Below are positions 1-12,100 of a stretch of 64,000 bases of DNA, piece by piece (position 1 is the stretch's first letter; every line of letters begins with the position of its first letter). Origin of the DNA: Aedes albopictus (taxonomy: Eukaryota; Arthropoda; Insecta; Diptera; Culicidae). The stretch covers positions 379,316,706 through 379,380,705 of the forward strand of contig NC_085137.1 in NCBI RefSeq assembly GCF_035046485.1. Direction: 5' to 3'. Below the pieces are notes generated by a model that was given only the letters and a program-made list of their open reading frames with translations, was not told the DNA's origin and did not search any database. Made by a program: the position numbers and the translations under genes.

Positions 1-580
1 ACTATGCTGTAAGAAGGTGCTGCGAATGGTGATGTTCTTGGAGACGGCAAAATCGATGCGGCGTGGGCAATTTTTGTTCGTCAGCTCGTGAGCGCTGAAC
101 TTTCCAATCGTAGGTCTGAACTCCTCCTTCTGGTCTACCTGAGCGTTTAGGTCTTCTAAGATGATCTTGACATCATGGCTTGAACAGCGGTGGTACTCGC
201 GTTCGAGTTGCGCGTAAAATGCGTCTTTGTCATCACCAGTGCTACTGGAGTGAGGGCTGTACACTTTTATTTTGCTGATTTTTAAGAATCGGCCCTGGAT
301 TCTCAGCCTGTGCATTCTTGTGTCGATCGGCCACCAACTGATCACGCGTCTCTACATGTCGCCCATCACCATAAAAGCGGTTCTCAGCTCACGTGTGCGT
401 GTTGCCGCACGCAACTCTGGTTGATGGTATAATTACCTCGAAACGTTCGCACTAAAGATCCTGTCCAACACACCTCCTGCAGCGCTACGATTCCAAATCC
501 GCGGTCCTACAGTAGATCGGCGAGTATGCAAGTGCTCCCGATGAAGTTGAGATATCTACAGTTCCACGTTACGAGTATTC
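1..580 (-). mobile_element. RTE-clade LINE fragment, endonuclease domain
   Basis: Read on the minus strand, this stretch matches the endonuclease part of the RTE-like element at 27.5-28.2 kb of the same window, base for base over long runs (for example the block that specifies an apurinic/apyrimidinic-type endonuclease with the 'LQEVCW' and 'IGDLNAQ' motifs). The reading frame is broken by many substitutions and small indels, so it is a dead fragment. It begins outside the window or at its edge. The clade assignment (RTE, BovB-like) rests on recognised protein motifs, not on a search. Confidence 0.7.
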
Positions 581-714
581 CACCACAAGTTCTTTTTATT
601 CGTTGGGGTCGTTGCAGTTGGTCTCAGTTCGTATTATTGTATTGCTGATTTTCGTTGCAATGCTGTTAACGGCTGGCTCGCAGGGCCGGACACCAACTCC
701 CTACTTTGGACATA

Positions 715-790
715 AGACGATTGAAAGGTGGAAGCAGCACTTAGATGAGCACCTAAAGAGCATGGAGATCGTAGCCCAAGTAACAATTCC
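715..790 (+). mobile_element. Short RTE-clade LINE fragment, opposite orientation
   Basis: About 75 bases encode the 'ERWKQHLDEHL' motif, which is also encoded at 28874-28910 in the RTE element. It lies close to the minus-strand fragment at 1-580 but in the opposite orientation, so it is a separate or rearranged piece. No full domain is present. Confidence 0.55.
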
Positions 791-2198
791 ATTGCTGATT
801 AGTTTTGTTTGATTTTTATTAGGGTTTTATTACAGCAATAAGTAAATCCCGCAGTTTCATGACTTCTTATATGAAAACCATTGATAAAATGTTTTATAGT
901 ATACTTAAAAATATCAATAAAGCTAGATTTCAAGAGTAAACAAATCTCTCCGATATTGAAACCTTCTGGTATTTATTAATACTACAAAAAAAACTGTTCA
1001 AACTCTCAACAGATGGCTATCCATTCAATTAGTGACAACATCCATTGGTGGAAAAGCAGAAACTACGCCACCGCTTCATCATAAAAGTAAACTTGCTTTC
1101 GTTCTATTTTCGCTAATTATGGTCGTTGCCATATTGAAGGATTAGTTGACGTAGATTGAAATATATAATTTTTCTCAAATAAGCAATGAATTAATAGTTT
1201 GCCGCCATTTCCATAACATGCCCACATAAATAAACCCTGCTGAGTTTTCTTGTGATTCGAAGTAGTTATCCTAAATTAACAAATTGATTTATTTCATGCC
1301 AAGATGAAAATGTTCACTATTTTCGAAGCGCATTAACTGTATGTTTCTGTAACCCCAATATTCACGGTAAAATTGAATGTGCATAAGCCTACCAACACAA
1401 TAACTACTAAAATATTACTTTGAAATGTTCGCTATCTATTTACGAATAATGTTACGAATAATGTATCTTTCTGAACTTTACGTGCCATCGAAGAAGCTTC
1501 TCTGCATCTTAAGCTGTCATAGTTTTTGTCAAAAAAAAAAAAAAAAAAAACAACAACAATCATCATAACCTCTTTACTAGAATGGAAAATTTTTCAACAA
1601 GATTTTATAAACGTTTCATTGCTACTTTTAATGTGGTTTGCTAAACTTCTTCGAGAGTGGTCTACTTAGCCGGAAGATGCTCTTAAAGAGGTTATCAAGA
1701 GGTACTGATGTATAAATCAGTTTTATTGCAAGTTTTATAAAATTGGACATGAAGATCTCTTATAGAGCCGAACAAAACTTAAAATTACCACGTCACGAGG
1801 CCAAAATGACATATAAACTGTATCCACTTTAGCGCCAAGCAAGTAAGTGAATCCTACCTGCATGTGGATCAGCAAGTTTGCCTGGCTGGACTCCTCAAGG
1901 CGAGTCCTTTATGTAAATCAATTCCGAACCAATCGCGATGCAGCTTCACGTTAACCTAGGCCACAACCAAGAACGTAGACTAAGGGGCGATAAAGAAAAC
2001 CAACTAACGAAACCCGAACCGATCAAACTCTTCCTTTTCTCTCGGGTTATGTGCTTCAATATTAACTAAAACCCTGAGTTCTCTAAGCACATTTGGTTGT
2101 ATTCAGGCATTTAAACTTATCGAGTACTAACTTAAAACTTAGTTGCTTGTCTAGACTACGCGCAGTGTTATTCAATCCTAATTGTGAACGTGTATGTA
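791..2198. other. AT-rich intergenic DNA, no gene seen
   Basis: There is no credible coding frame on either strand. The stretch holds a poly-A run near 1530-1549. No terminal repeats or long palindromes were recognised. Confidence 0.5.
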
Positions 2199-2211
2199 TG
2201 AAAAAAAAAAA

Positions 2212-2775
2212 CTAGATTGATCTGACCTGTATCTCGCTGGGCGATGGAGGTTGGTGGACGAAGAGGGGGTCACACCGGACAACGGTACCCTACGGTAGGC
2301 TGAACCGACCGATGCTCTCACAGTCGATCGTCTTTCTGGGCGGCGGGATACCACGCTGCTCACAGTCGCCTGAGGGGTGCACGCATTTGCTGGCAGTTTA
2401 CCGTCTCAGCACCGGTTTCCTCCCTGAGCCATTGGTTGCGTACACGAGTATGGGCGGTGGGCGTAATTTCCCTTGATCGGATCCCACTATGTCGGATGTC
2501 TGTGATTAGCTGTCGACGTAAGCGGTCTTCTCGCCCCGTAATACCCTTCGAGGCGGTACGGGATCGATTCGGAAATAGACTACCGAATGTCCCTTAGAAG
2601 GTCTGAAACCTTCGGGTGGCTCTGGGTGCGCAGAGGGCTGAACACGGGCTCGACGACGAGGGCAGGCCTACAAGCCGCCGGGCTTCAGGTTCATTCCTAG
2701 AGATAGCCCAGCATGGTACTATCCCCTACACCCCGACGTAGCACCTTCGCTTGAAGGATGATTGCGTCCTTCAAA
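2212..2775. other. GC-rich block, probable LINE or other repeat fragment
   Basis: This half kilobase is far richer in GC than its surroundings and begins directly after an A10-type run at 2199-2209. All frames are broken by stops. Its composition resembles the untranslated parts of the R1 elements at 19 kb, but I could not align it to them. An inserted non-LTR fragment is the most likely reading; identity is unknown. Confidence 0.3.
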
Positions 2776-2983
2776 AAGAAAATGCATAACGTTTGCATTA
2801 CAATCTGTCTGTAGTCACTAGTCACACGCGATTTTTTTTTCTATCAAATTGAAGCACAACTCAATTTACCTTCGCCTCGCGGGTACGCTGCTCGTGCGGT
2901 ACTCTGGTACGGCACAGAATTTGAGTTTTCGCAACTGTTCACAAATGGTGGAATAGAATTGAGCATTTTAGGATAATTGATAG

Positions 2984-3458
2984 GACGTAAAAACTTGAAG
3001 TATTTTTAGGCAAAGTACGTTTAATTGGCAAATTGAGAGATAAATTTGTGAAAAAAATTGTGAAAAAAAGCGCTCAACGCATACTGAGTTTGCACCGATC
3101 ATATGGTTGGTGACGAAGTATGTGTCAGTCGAGCTTCAATATCAACATTCTAAAAAATACGCGCACACTTGTTGTTCGTAGGCCGCGAGAGTGCGGGAGA
3201 TTGGCATCTAAGAGCCGAAAGAGAGATAAAGTTGTGAAAGACGGACCCGGTTTAGGGTAGTGCTTCGAATCCAGTTTGACTTTCTATTCTGCAGAGTTGA
3301 AACTTGTTCTGTAGCTTAGTTGGTTAAAGCGCCGGACTAGCGATAACGAAGTCGTGGGTTCGAATCCCACCAAAACAAGTGGTAATTTTTTCACAAATTT
3401 ATCTCTCAATTTGCCAATTAAACGTACTTTGCCTAAAAATACTTCAAGTTTTTACGTC
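2984..3458. mobile_element. MITE with ~73-bp terminal inverted repeats carrying a tRNA-like unit
   Basis: The left arm 2984-3056 and the right arm 3386-3458 are almost exact reverse complements; both outer ends read gacgtaaaaacttgaagt inward. TA dinucleotides flank the element, which would fit a Tc1/mariner-type insertion, but no longer target duplication is visible. The core contains no coding frame. A tRNA-like sequence (3305-3378) sits just inside the right arm. Confidence 0.8.
3305..3378 (+). pseudogene. tRNA-like sequence (degenerate, anticodon position AGC)
   Basis: The 74 bases fold as a cloverleaf. The acceptor stem has 6 of 7 pairs, the D stem GCTT/AAGC is intact, and the T arm GTGGG-TTCGAAT-CCCAC is perfect. 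The anticodon stem CCGGA/TAACG pairs at only two positions. The pol III A box (TAGCTTAGTTGG) and B box (GGTTCGAATCC) are close to consensus. The poor anticodon stem and the position inside a MITE argue for a tRNA-derived promoter module rather than a working tRNA. Confidence 0.7.
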
Positions 3459-4050
3459 TATTTCAGACATACTAGCCGACTGGTATAGCCGGAAAAGGGC
3501 AATAAAATCATTGTCAATTGATAGGAATTTAACTAAAAACACATTACTCACAATTTTGATTTAAAACTCGCACTAGGGCCTATATCAAAAACTTGGCATT
3601 TAACTGGTAGTTTAGGGTATAACTGAAAGTACAATATATATGTTTAGGGTATAACTCTTCGCTTCTAGTCACCTATGCACCACTCACTTGGACTACGATC
3701 GATTGAATGAGGAAGTTTAGATCGGTTAACGCTGCTTGTCATGTAAGCTATACGACGCGACGCCCCTTTTATTTCTTTTGTTTTATCTCATCAGCTCATC
3801 AGTTCGTATAAGAACTGCTGAAGCTTCTAGTCATGGTTCAAAGTGATGAACAGATCAAAACAAAGTTACACTAAAGGTTTTAAAAGTTGTGGTTTCATCA
3901 CCCATCACCAGGGGCGCATGAGTAATATAAAAAGGCGAAATAACCCTTGCGTATCCTATGCTTCGAATTTTTTATTTATTTATTTTTTTTTTTGGCGTTT
4001 GAGGATATTGTTAATATGAAGGTTTGACGTAGTTCTTGTAACCATGTTAC
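3459..4050. other. AT-rich DNA, no gene seen
   Basis: The stretch holds short runs of T and a repeated 'tttagggtataact' phrase near 3611 and 3645. There is no coding frame or RNA gene that I can support. Confidence 0.4.
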
Positions 4051-4054
4051 AAAA

Positions 4055-4412
4055 TGTTACTTAGGAGGCACGGGAGATCAAAGCAACGGAGAAACGACTA
4101 ATTCAGTGTAGCAGAGGACGGAAATGATACGCCTCCCACGCTCAGAGAAGATCACGATGCTATTCACCAGCTCAAAACCTACAAATCAGTTGATAAGGAT
4201 GATATCGCAGCTAAACTCGCGAAGAGTCATACAAATTTGTCCACCTATTTGCACTGTCAGGATTGAAAATCAAACAGCTACCGTAGAAGAGCAATAAGGG
4301 GGTCTTCTGTCCCAATTACAAAGTGATCACTAGAGAACGGTGTGTGGCGGCGAAGGATGTACTACAAGGTCGCTGCACATCACGGCGATCCCAGCATCCA
4401 GAAGGTGATTCT
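4055..4412 (+). mobile_element. RTE-clade LINE fragment with internal deletion
   Basis: 4055-4320 aligns with 28935-29210 of the RTE element (for example 'ctcaaaacctacaaatc' against 'ctcaaaaacaacaaag'). It is followed at about 4336 by the C-terminal 'VWRRRM' region found near the end of RTE ORFs, so the RT core is deleted. Every frame is interrupted. Confidence 0.6.
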
Positions 4413-4439
4413 CAGCATGGTCAAATAATATAAGTCAAC

Positions 4440-6546
4440 TGAATCAATTCAATTCCATTCAATTTTTAAAGCAAACCCCAAAACCGGGATGATCCTGCGT
4501 TAAAATGCTTCACATTGACATTCACATTCGGTCATTCGGTCACATTCGGTCATTGTTTCTCTAGTGGTTGGTTATCCACTTCTCGAGCCAACTGAGAATT
4601 ACCGTTCAACAAACTTCCCACGTGTGTGCAAACACTCGCCAACCCATTATTCAGTGTGCAGTGTCAAGCCAAGCAATGGTCCTGAATGAAGAAGGTATTT
4701 GCATCCTCTTCACTTTTTTTTGTGTGTCCGGAACCCCATTCCGTCGTTTTTTTTTTTTAGTTATCTACACTTTCATCGTACCTACCATCATGATGGAGGA
4801 CGATCTGGTGCCACCACCAAAACGCCATCACTTATGCAAATTTGGACCGCCATTGCATCCACATGGGATATGAAAAAAAAAATCGGGGAACACATGCAAG
4901 GGGATGCTACAGTGACGACGATTCGGTGAAAACTTGACGACGACGTGGGGGATGCATTCTTTCCTGGAAAATCGCGAAATGCAAATAAAACAACAGATTT
5001 TTTTTTATTTTTAAAGATTTTCGATATGATAATACTCTGCTCTTTCCTTTATTTTTCCTCTCTCATTCTTTGGTTAAATATAAAATAAAACATTTATGAT
5101 ACAGCTTCTTTCTATTTTGCTTTTCTCTTTCTGGGTTTTTGTCTTTAAGAATTGGGACTGTTTATACAAAGGTGGCTCTATTTTATTCAGCTATAGGTGT
5201 TTGCGTTCAATCTTCACGAGGTTCACTCATTTTCCTTCGATGTGCCAAGCGAAAAGTTTTTCTAGTGATCTGGTGATATTTTTAAATTTCTCTTATGTTT
5301 TTCTTTCATTTATTGAGCTCTAGATTTTGTTCGATTTCGTTTCGTTCTCATTGCAATTAAAATGATTAAAGAATGGTACTGATTCGTTCCGGTTGTAAGT
5401 ATTCGATCTGATAATGAATTTAATTTGCCTTCATTTTTAAATATGTGACACATGGAAAACAAATATTTAATTGATGAAATTAAAATTATTCGATTGCATT
5501 TATGCATTCATTATCCTAGTGGAGATAACGTGATTGACTTTTTGCAAGCGATTTATCAACAACAACAAAAAACGTGATTAAAAATTAATACAATTAAAAC
5601 AATTCGGACTCTGCTGGAGGTTTATTGTGGGTGGTCTTGGGAAGGATGAAACAGCAAACTGCTCGCAACTGCGGCGAGCAGCGAAAGTTATTAAAATCGA
5701 ATCGTACCAAAACTTTTGCCAGCGGTAATTCTGTCGGCTATGGATTCCTATTGTGATGCTCTGCTGGTCACACTCGGCTACCAAATACATTGTGTTTCAT
5801 ATAATTTTTCATTCAACTCATCTACCACCTACCTCGACGCGATTTTCGACATTACGTCGTACTGTTTACATTATTTTCATATTTCAGGCACATATTAAAT
5901 TAAAAATTAATTTATATCCACTCACAAGGACTGGGACGCACCTAGCCTAGCACGCTTCCATCTCGCAAACACACACAAACTCTCACACTCACTCAATAAA
6001 AACAGTTGAAAACACATTTTCCCACAAGCACTCTCATCGTCCGACCAAGGAACAAGCGCGTTCGACAACCACACACATCCACACTTCTATTTGTTTTGTC
6101 GCTGGCTGGTGGTTCAGCTTTCCTTCTTACTAGCCTAGGATCTATACAGTTCTACGGAAATCCACGTTTCGGTTCGTTTTTTTTTGTTCTTATTATTATT
6201 CTACCTTGGTTACCCCTACACTTACGGACTAAAATGCGAACAACTAAAAACTAATTTTCTTCACTTCAGCTTCGTGGTTTGTGCTTTGGGGGTTTTCGGG
6301 AAGTCCCGGGTGGTTGTGAGGTTTCGTACCCCTTTTCGGGTGGCAAAATGCGGGAACAGATTGGGACTGCCGGCAGATGGGTGGCTAATTACTGATTTCG
6401 TAATGTGTCAACGGTGTAAGTTCAATTTAATTAATGAAGGAATAATTCGTTATGTTTTGAGTCTAGATCATTCAACATTACGTGATGATTACACTAGTTT
6501 GCAAAATAATCAAAAGTGATGAACTTACGGAGCACAAAAAAATTCT
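4440..6546. other. Low-complexity AT-rich DNA, no supported gene
   Basis: The stretch holds poly-T and poly-A runs, a CA-rich patch near 5965-6000 and several possible polyadenylation hexamers on both strands (for example the complement of AATAAA near 5611). The longest frames are about 110 codons, overlap one another and have no recognisable motif. It could include the untranslated end of an unseen gene, but nothing decides this. Confidence 0.4.
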
Positions 6547-6568
6547 GTTCTGATAATTGAACATAATG

Positions 6569-6899
6569 AGCATGAGATGACCGTACAATTCGTAGTTGCT
6601 ACTCCGTTACTGACCAGAACAGTCAACATTGCACAGGGAACCAAATGGATGGGGCCTGGGTGTAGCTTTCCATCCTCAATGTGCAATTTTGAAGGTTCAA
6701 AACTTTATATTGTCAGTACCGGCGCCGGCCACGTCCTTACGGTCATCGGGGAAGGGAAGGAATGTTGGTGTGGCATCCGTTGCTACTAGAGACCGTGTGT
6801 ACCTCCGCATCCCCACGGTTGTCACAGGAAGGAAGTTTGTTACAAAGGAAGGGAAGGGATAGAAAGTTACATAGATCTGGATTCACATTGGTAAATGAT
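6569..6899 (-). repeat. Dispersed 331-bp repeat flanked by 22-bp direct repeats
   Basis: The insert is bracketed by two copies of gttctgataattgaacataa plus 'tg' (6547-6568 and 6900-6921), which look like a target-site duplication. Its reverse complement matches 51869-51960 plus 54501-54630, for example 'gtaaggacgtggcc' and 'gcaactacgaattgtac'. No coding capacity and no tail were found. It may be the 3' end of a LINE. Confidence 0.6.
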
Positions 6900-7289
6900 G
6901 TTCTGATAATTGAACATAATGGTTCAATTATTAGAATAATTTACATCACATAAAACAAAAACATAACAGATGAAATAATATGCATAACTGTTATTCCTCA
7001 ACAGTACAATTGTGCTGATTCGTCACGAAAGGGATTTATACAAAAAATATCTAGTTGAAGCCCCCATCGTAACTCTCCCATGGAAAAGAAAAAAAATGAA
7101 CAACCATGTGTCTCCATTTGTTTGCTCCAAAAAACAATTCTTTATCCCTGAAGAAGGTCCCAATCCCAATGGACCGAAACGTCGGAGTGAAAACATTGTA
7201 GTCCGCTTAAGCCTTCAATTAAACTGCCGAGCCACCACTATTAGAGATCCAATTCATAATGGAGTTTCTAAAGAGATTTTCTTTTAAAG

Positions 7290-8095
7290 CCTTGACACAT
7301 GCATTCAAAGATGAATTCAAATTTCATTTTCGATTTTCCACTAGGATTCCTTTAGTCATTCCTTCTCAAGAAGTATTTGCTTAGACTCACCTTGCTGGAA
7401 TTTAACCGACACAGTTTTATGGAATTTTTAGTCAGATTCCGAAAAAAAACTCTTTCTGTGACTTCTCCTGGGGCTTCTCTAGAGTTTCCTTAGTAGTCTC
7501 TTCCTGAGACTAACCGGTAATTCTTTCTAAAATTTTGAACGGCTTTCTCCAAGAATACCTGATGTAACTGCACCAGAATTTCTCTTGAGATTCCTTGAGC
7601 TGCTTGATTGGATATTTCAAGACATCCCTGCTTGAATTTGTTCAGGAGTTATGCCTGGGATGCCTTCAAAAGGATTTTTTTTTAATTATTCCTCACGGAA
7701 TTCCTCCCAAGTTTTTTCCATGGATTATCACTGTGACCTCTCCAGAAATTTCAACTAGGACTTCTCCAGTTGTTCGGGCTAGAATTTCTTCATAAATTCC
7801 AGCTAGGACTTGAGCTGAGATTTTAACAGAAATTCCAAGAATTTCTTTGAAAAATTTTAGGAATTACTTTGTTTAATGCGGTTTAATTTCCTCTAGGATT
7901 TCCAACGAAATTTCTCCAAACATTCCTCCAGGAGTTCCAGCAAGAGTTTATCCAGGAATTTCCTTGGAGATTTCTTCAAGAATTCATCTAGGGATTTCTT
8001 CGGAGGTTCATCCAGTGATTTCTCAAGAAATTCCTTCAGGGGTTTATCGATGAACTCCTTTGGCAATTTTATGCTGGATTTCCTCTAAAACTAGT
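7290..8095. repeat. Degenerate 12/24-bp repeat block (ttcctccaggaat type)
   Basis: The sequence is a string of diverged units built on a phrase like 'attcctccagga', spaced by roughly 12 or 24 bases. The same family recurs at 33.2-35.9, 43.1-45.4, 47.4-49.9 and 55.5-60.9 kb. Open frames inside it come from the repeat and are not genes. Confidence 0.75.
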
Positions 8096-8847
8096 CAGAC
8101 TTTCCGTTACTGACGTTCTCAGTCCCAGTATCACGTGGAATAGAGTTTACTTCTACTGCTGCCTATTGTCGTTTTGAGTTTAAATAATATGTTTCTTTAG
8201 GGATGTTCTGTGTAGAATAGCTAGAAGATGTAACGATTGTGCTTTGATGAGCTAAATAACCTTTTTTATACAACTTTGATATGTACCTAAAATTCTCAAA
8301 AAAATTCGAAATTAGTCCTATAATGCTTAACTGGAGAGCATGCTTGGTTCCAAAAGGGCTGTTAAATAATGTAGAGTATTCAAAAAATCTCGTTTATTAT
8401 ATAAATAGCAAAAAGTTGGATTCAAAATAAGATATAAAATTTCCCATTCCTTCTATTTTTTTATAATTTTTTTTTCGATGAAGTTTATATGAATAGAAAC
8501 ATCAGAATTGAAATGATGTTGCTTTGAAGCCCTTGGAGAAATTACTGCAAAATGTTTAAGTATAAGAAAAAAACTTAAGAATAACAATTTGGAATAGGTT
8601 ATTTTTTGAAAAAAAAAAATCTAAGAATTCTCAACAGAAGAATATCTAACTTTCTCCAGATGAAATCTCAGAGATTTTTTTCTAGAAAAACAACTATCGA
8701 AGGAATTTATATTTTTTTCCGAAAGATTAAGATCTTTTTAATTTTGTTAAGCAACTCATATCATTGAAGCATCCTTTATTAGTTTCTATAAAAAATAAAC
8801 GAATGCCCAGGGAAAATCACTGGGAATATTCAAAAGGAGCTAAAAAC
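8096..8847. other. AT-rich DNA, no gene seen
   Basis: The stretch holds homopolymer runs and short imperfect repeats. Nothing codes and no element ends were recognised. Confidence 0.4.
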
Positions 8848-9265
8848 CAGGAGTTCTCAAACGTTTCCAGCCACGACCCGTTTTTCCATAAAATAGTCAT
8901 AAAAAAATAGATAATCCTTAATAATTGTTGCGCCAGAATGCATCAGAATTTGTCTGAATCACTCAAAATCTCGTTTTCCATTGTTCACAGTATGTAGCTG
9001 GAAAGAAATATACTTTCAGACGACACTCACTGTGGAAAAGTTCTGATACTCATTAGTTTTTTGTTTCTAAAAAGTATTTAAGATAAACTGATGATATTTG
9101 GTTTTAATGGGGTAAACCGCCAATTGTTGCGCACCTCATAAGAAAAGCATGGAGTGTGCAACACCTAAGTAATAATTGATGCTGGAAAATGAGAGTATTA
9201 GCTGAACATTGACTGGTTAATGATGGCAGTGGCTAAATACAATGACAGCTTTTTTTGGTCTGAAG

Positions 9266-9668
9266 CAGGGATGGGAACACTCACTTTCAAAGAGTTACAC
9301 TCACTTGCTATTTTCTCAGTTCAGAAGTGTGCAATCAAGAAACGATGTATGGACAACTTTTGCATTGTGGTTTTGTCTAAAACTCTGCCGAATAGAGTAG
9401 GGGTCGCACACGCATACCAAAGTCGTGACAGAGTTGTAAAAGCGACTCTCCACGAGGTGAGTGTAATTTACATTCACCTCGTGGAGAGTTTCCTTCGCAG
9501 CTCCCTCACGACTTCGGTATGCGTGTGCGACCCCTACTCTATTCGGCAGAGTTTTAGACAAAACCACAATGCAAAAGGTGTCCATACATCGTTTCTTGAT
9601 TGCACGCTTCTGAGCTGAGAAAATCGCAAGTGAGTGTAACTCTTTGCAAGTGAGTGTTCCCATCCTTG
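9266..9668. mobile_element. hAT-type foldback MITE, 403 bp
   Basis: The whole element is a near-perfect hairpin of two ~200-base arms with the centre near 9465. Ends are CAGGGATGGGAACAC and its complement with one change. An exact 8-bp target duplication, gtctgaag, flanks it (9258-9265 and 9669-9676), which is typical of hAT transposition. Both strands show open frames of about 125-130 codons, produced by the symmetry. Confidence 0.92.
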
Positions 9669-9676
9669 GTCTGAAG

Positions 9677-10742
9677 TACTGCTTGTTCAACCTCTTTAAT
9701 CAGCAGCACATAAATATATAGCAGAATATCAAGTTGAATCTATGTTATCAGCTTGAAACGTACACAAATATGCAAAATTAATCATCTGTTGTTCAGCCTT
9801 TAATCAAACAATTTTTGACAGCTGTCCCAAGCAGTGTTTTCACAGAATCCAAATTGCTTCTTCAGTCTCAATACAGCTTCAATTCAACTTATGTTTTTGA
9901 TTATTCAGATACAACAAGCATTGCTCTCGCCTTCGAGAATATGTATACATTTGTGTGTGGTGTAGGTGATAAGTGGAGTGACTATATATCAGGAGTTTCG
10001 AGTTCAATTCTCAGTTTTCCCATAGATTATTTTATACATTTCGAAGCATTTCTTCTGGAAATGGAAAACCGCAAAAGGTGAAAATAAGTTTAAAATATGT
10101 TTGTTTTTTAATTCTAACCAAATTCAATAAATTTAATTGATTGCTGACTAAGCGCATATTAAGCCTTAAATCAGCCTTTCAATGAACCTCAAACCAGCTT
10201 AAGATTGGATAAAATCACCAAAACTAGATGTTTAGGGGCTCAATAAAGAATCGTACATCTTTTGCTCAAGGCCGCTTTAAAATGGTTGGAAAAACAATTA
10301 TTCAGCATCAAATTGTTACCTGGACAATTGGCGAGTTTTCAAGGTCGTCAATTTATAAATAAAATAAAAATATTTCCATTTCTTTCGATATACACTCAGC
10401 ATTTTGAGATATTCGGAGCAAAATTAAAGTACAATTTTATGTTTCATCAGTTTTTTGCGAATAGGATTTCAAACGGTATCGGAACAATTGCTTATTCTGA
10501 ATCTGTATGCAAAACTGGGCCAAATTTCATAACTTCATAGTATTTGGAGCCCGGGATCTGATTTAAAATCATTTCAAAGTTCGTATTGGAGCGATTGGTT
10601 AAATCAACCCTCGGTGGATTTTGTAAGGTACATCGAGTCAAGTTGAAACGGTTGGATAAGATGAAACAGCGGGTCAATGCGATGTTTTCCAATCATGATA
10701 TACAATTTGAAAGTCAAAACACATAGTTTTTGAATCAGATAA
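9677..10742. other. AT-rich DNA, no gene seen
   Basis: This lies inside the possible old hAT element. It shows no coding motifs and no terminal repeats. Confidence 0.4.
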
Positions 10743-11405
10743 CACAGCGTAACAAAGAATAATTTTTTGTCTGTCTCAAGAGCAAACTTATGTGTCTCCG
10801 AAGGATTTTGGGCCGCTGAATCCAAATCCGGGCTCAGATTTGCTCTAACACGTCACAATTTTGAGCTATACCTCAATTTATAGGGCAAAATATGCGATTT
10901 TGGGCTTTTTTTGACTGCAAGCCATTAAGCTTGGAAATATTTTTTTAAGCAATCAAAAGGATAACTGGTCAATTAACATCTAAACTAACGACTCATGCAA
11001 AATATTTCGTTTTACCAAATTGAATTTGATAGTTTAAAGCGATTTATGTTAGGTACGATATTTCCCATACAAGTCACCCTCCAAAAGTTGCATGCAAGTT
11101 TTCATACTAACATAAAATGCTTAAATCTATCAAATTTGATTAGGTAAAACGAAATATTTTGCATGAGTCGTTAATTTAGATGTTCATTGACCAATTAACC
11201 TTTTGATTGCTTAAAAAAAATATTTCCTTGCTTAATGGCTTGCTGTCAAAAAAGCCCAAAATCGCATATTTTGCCCTATAAATTGAGGTATAGCTCAAAA
11301 TTGTGACGTGTTAGAACAAATATGAGCCCGGATTCAGATTCAGCGGCCCAAAAACCTTCGGAGACACATAAGTTTGCTCTTGAGACAAAAAAATGTTGCG
11401 CTGTG
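10743..11405. mobile_element. Long foldback MITE, copy 1 (CACAGCG ends)
   Basis: The two arms, each about 325 bases, are reverse complements over nearly their whole length, with the centre near 11075. Outer ends read CACAGCG inward on both sides. A second copy of the same family lies at 13699-14363. No target duplication was recognised. Confidence 0.88.
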
Positions 11406-12100
11406 AATCTTTTGGTGAAAGAACATTTTCCAAATTGTATGCCCCGTGTACTTTACTAAGTGGAACTGCCTATCAGTTGAAGAGAAGTTGAAATGAGATC
11501 TTGAAAATCAGCAAACAAATAATGGTGTATCAGAGAAAAGTGCTTTCCAAAACAAATAAAAACCGATTGCAGGCAACAATTTAGGATCACCGATTTCTGA
11601 ACATCGCAGAAATTATGACGGAATTTCTAGAATTTAATCAAACTCTCTACGGTTTCAAGAACAAACTAAATTTATAGAAATAATTCAACCCTTGCAACAG
11701 TAAAAATACTGAGTAGGGTTTAAAAGATTCTAACTGAGGGCCCCAGATGCAAATGGGTATAAGTGACCATTTTGTCGATGAAAAACATTCATCAGATTTC
11801 AAGCTTTCAAGAACTTTTTCAATATTATTTTTACGATGATTATAAAAGTTACAAAAAAACGTAAAAAAATGGGCCGAATTTGAAACTTTATAAATTTTGT
11901 ATGGGATGAAAAATTGTTAAAAAAAAACTTTACACCTCATTTACTCGAAAGTGGGCTTTTGTCACTTGCACCCCCTTGATTAGATCCTATGATTTTTTTA
12001 GATCCTAACTATGATTTTAAGCTCAAACTATTGCGGCCCACCAGAAATCAGCCCACCAGTGGGTCGCGACCCATAGTTTGAGATATGCTGCTGAACCTTC
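11406..12100. other. AT-rich DNA, end of possible hAT relic
   Basis: No gene is seen. 12028-12090 forms the 'cggcccaccagaaatcagc ... gggtcgcgaccc' right end discussed for the possible hAT element. Confidence 0.35.

Larger units (their letters stand above)
8848..12090. mobile_element. Possible old hAT-family element, non-coding
   Basis: The left end reads CAGGAGTTCTCAAACG and ends with CGACCCG about 30 bases in. The right end, read inward on the minus strand, is CAGCATATCTCAAAC followed by GGGTCGCGACCC. This resembles the CAG-CTCAAAC-CGACCC ends of Charlie-like hAT elements. No matching 8-bp target duplication was found, and two younger foldback elements sit inside. No transposase frame survives. 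Confidence 0.35.

Noticed and set aside
3305..3378. Functional tRNA gene
   Set aside because: The anticodon stem does not pair, and the sequence sits inside a MITE.
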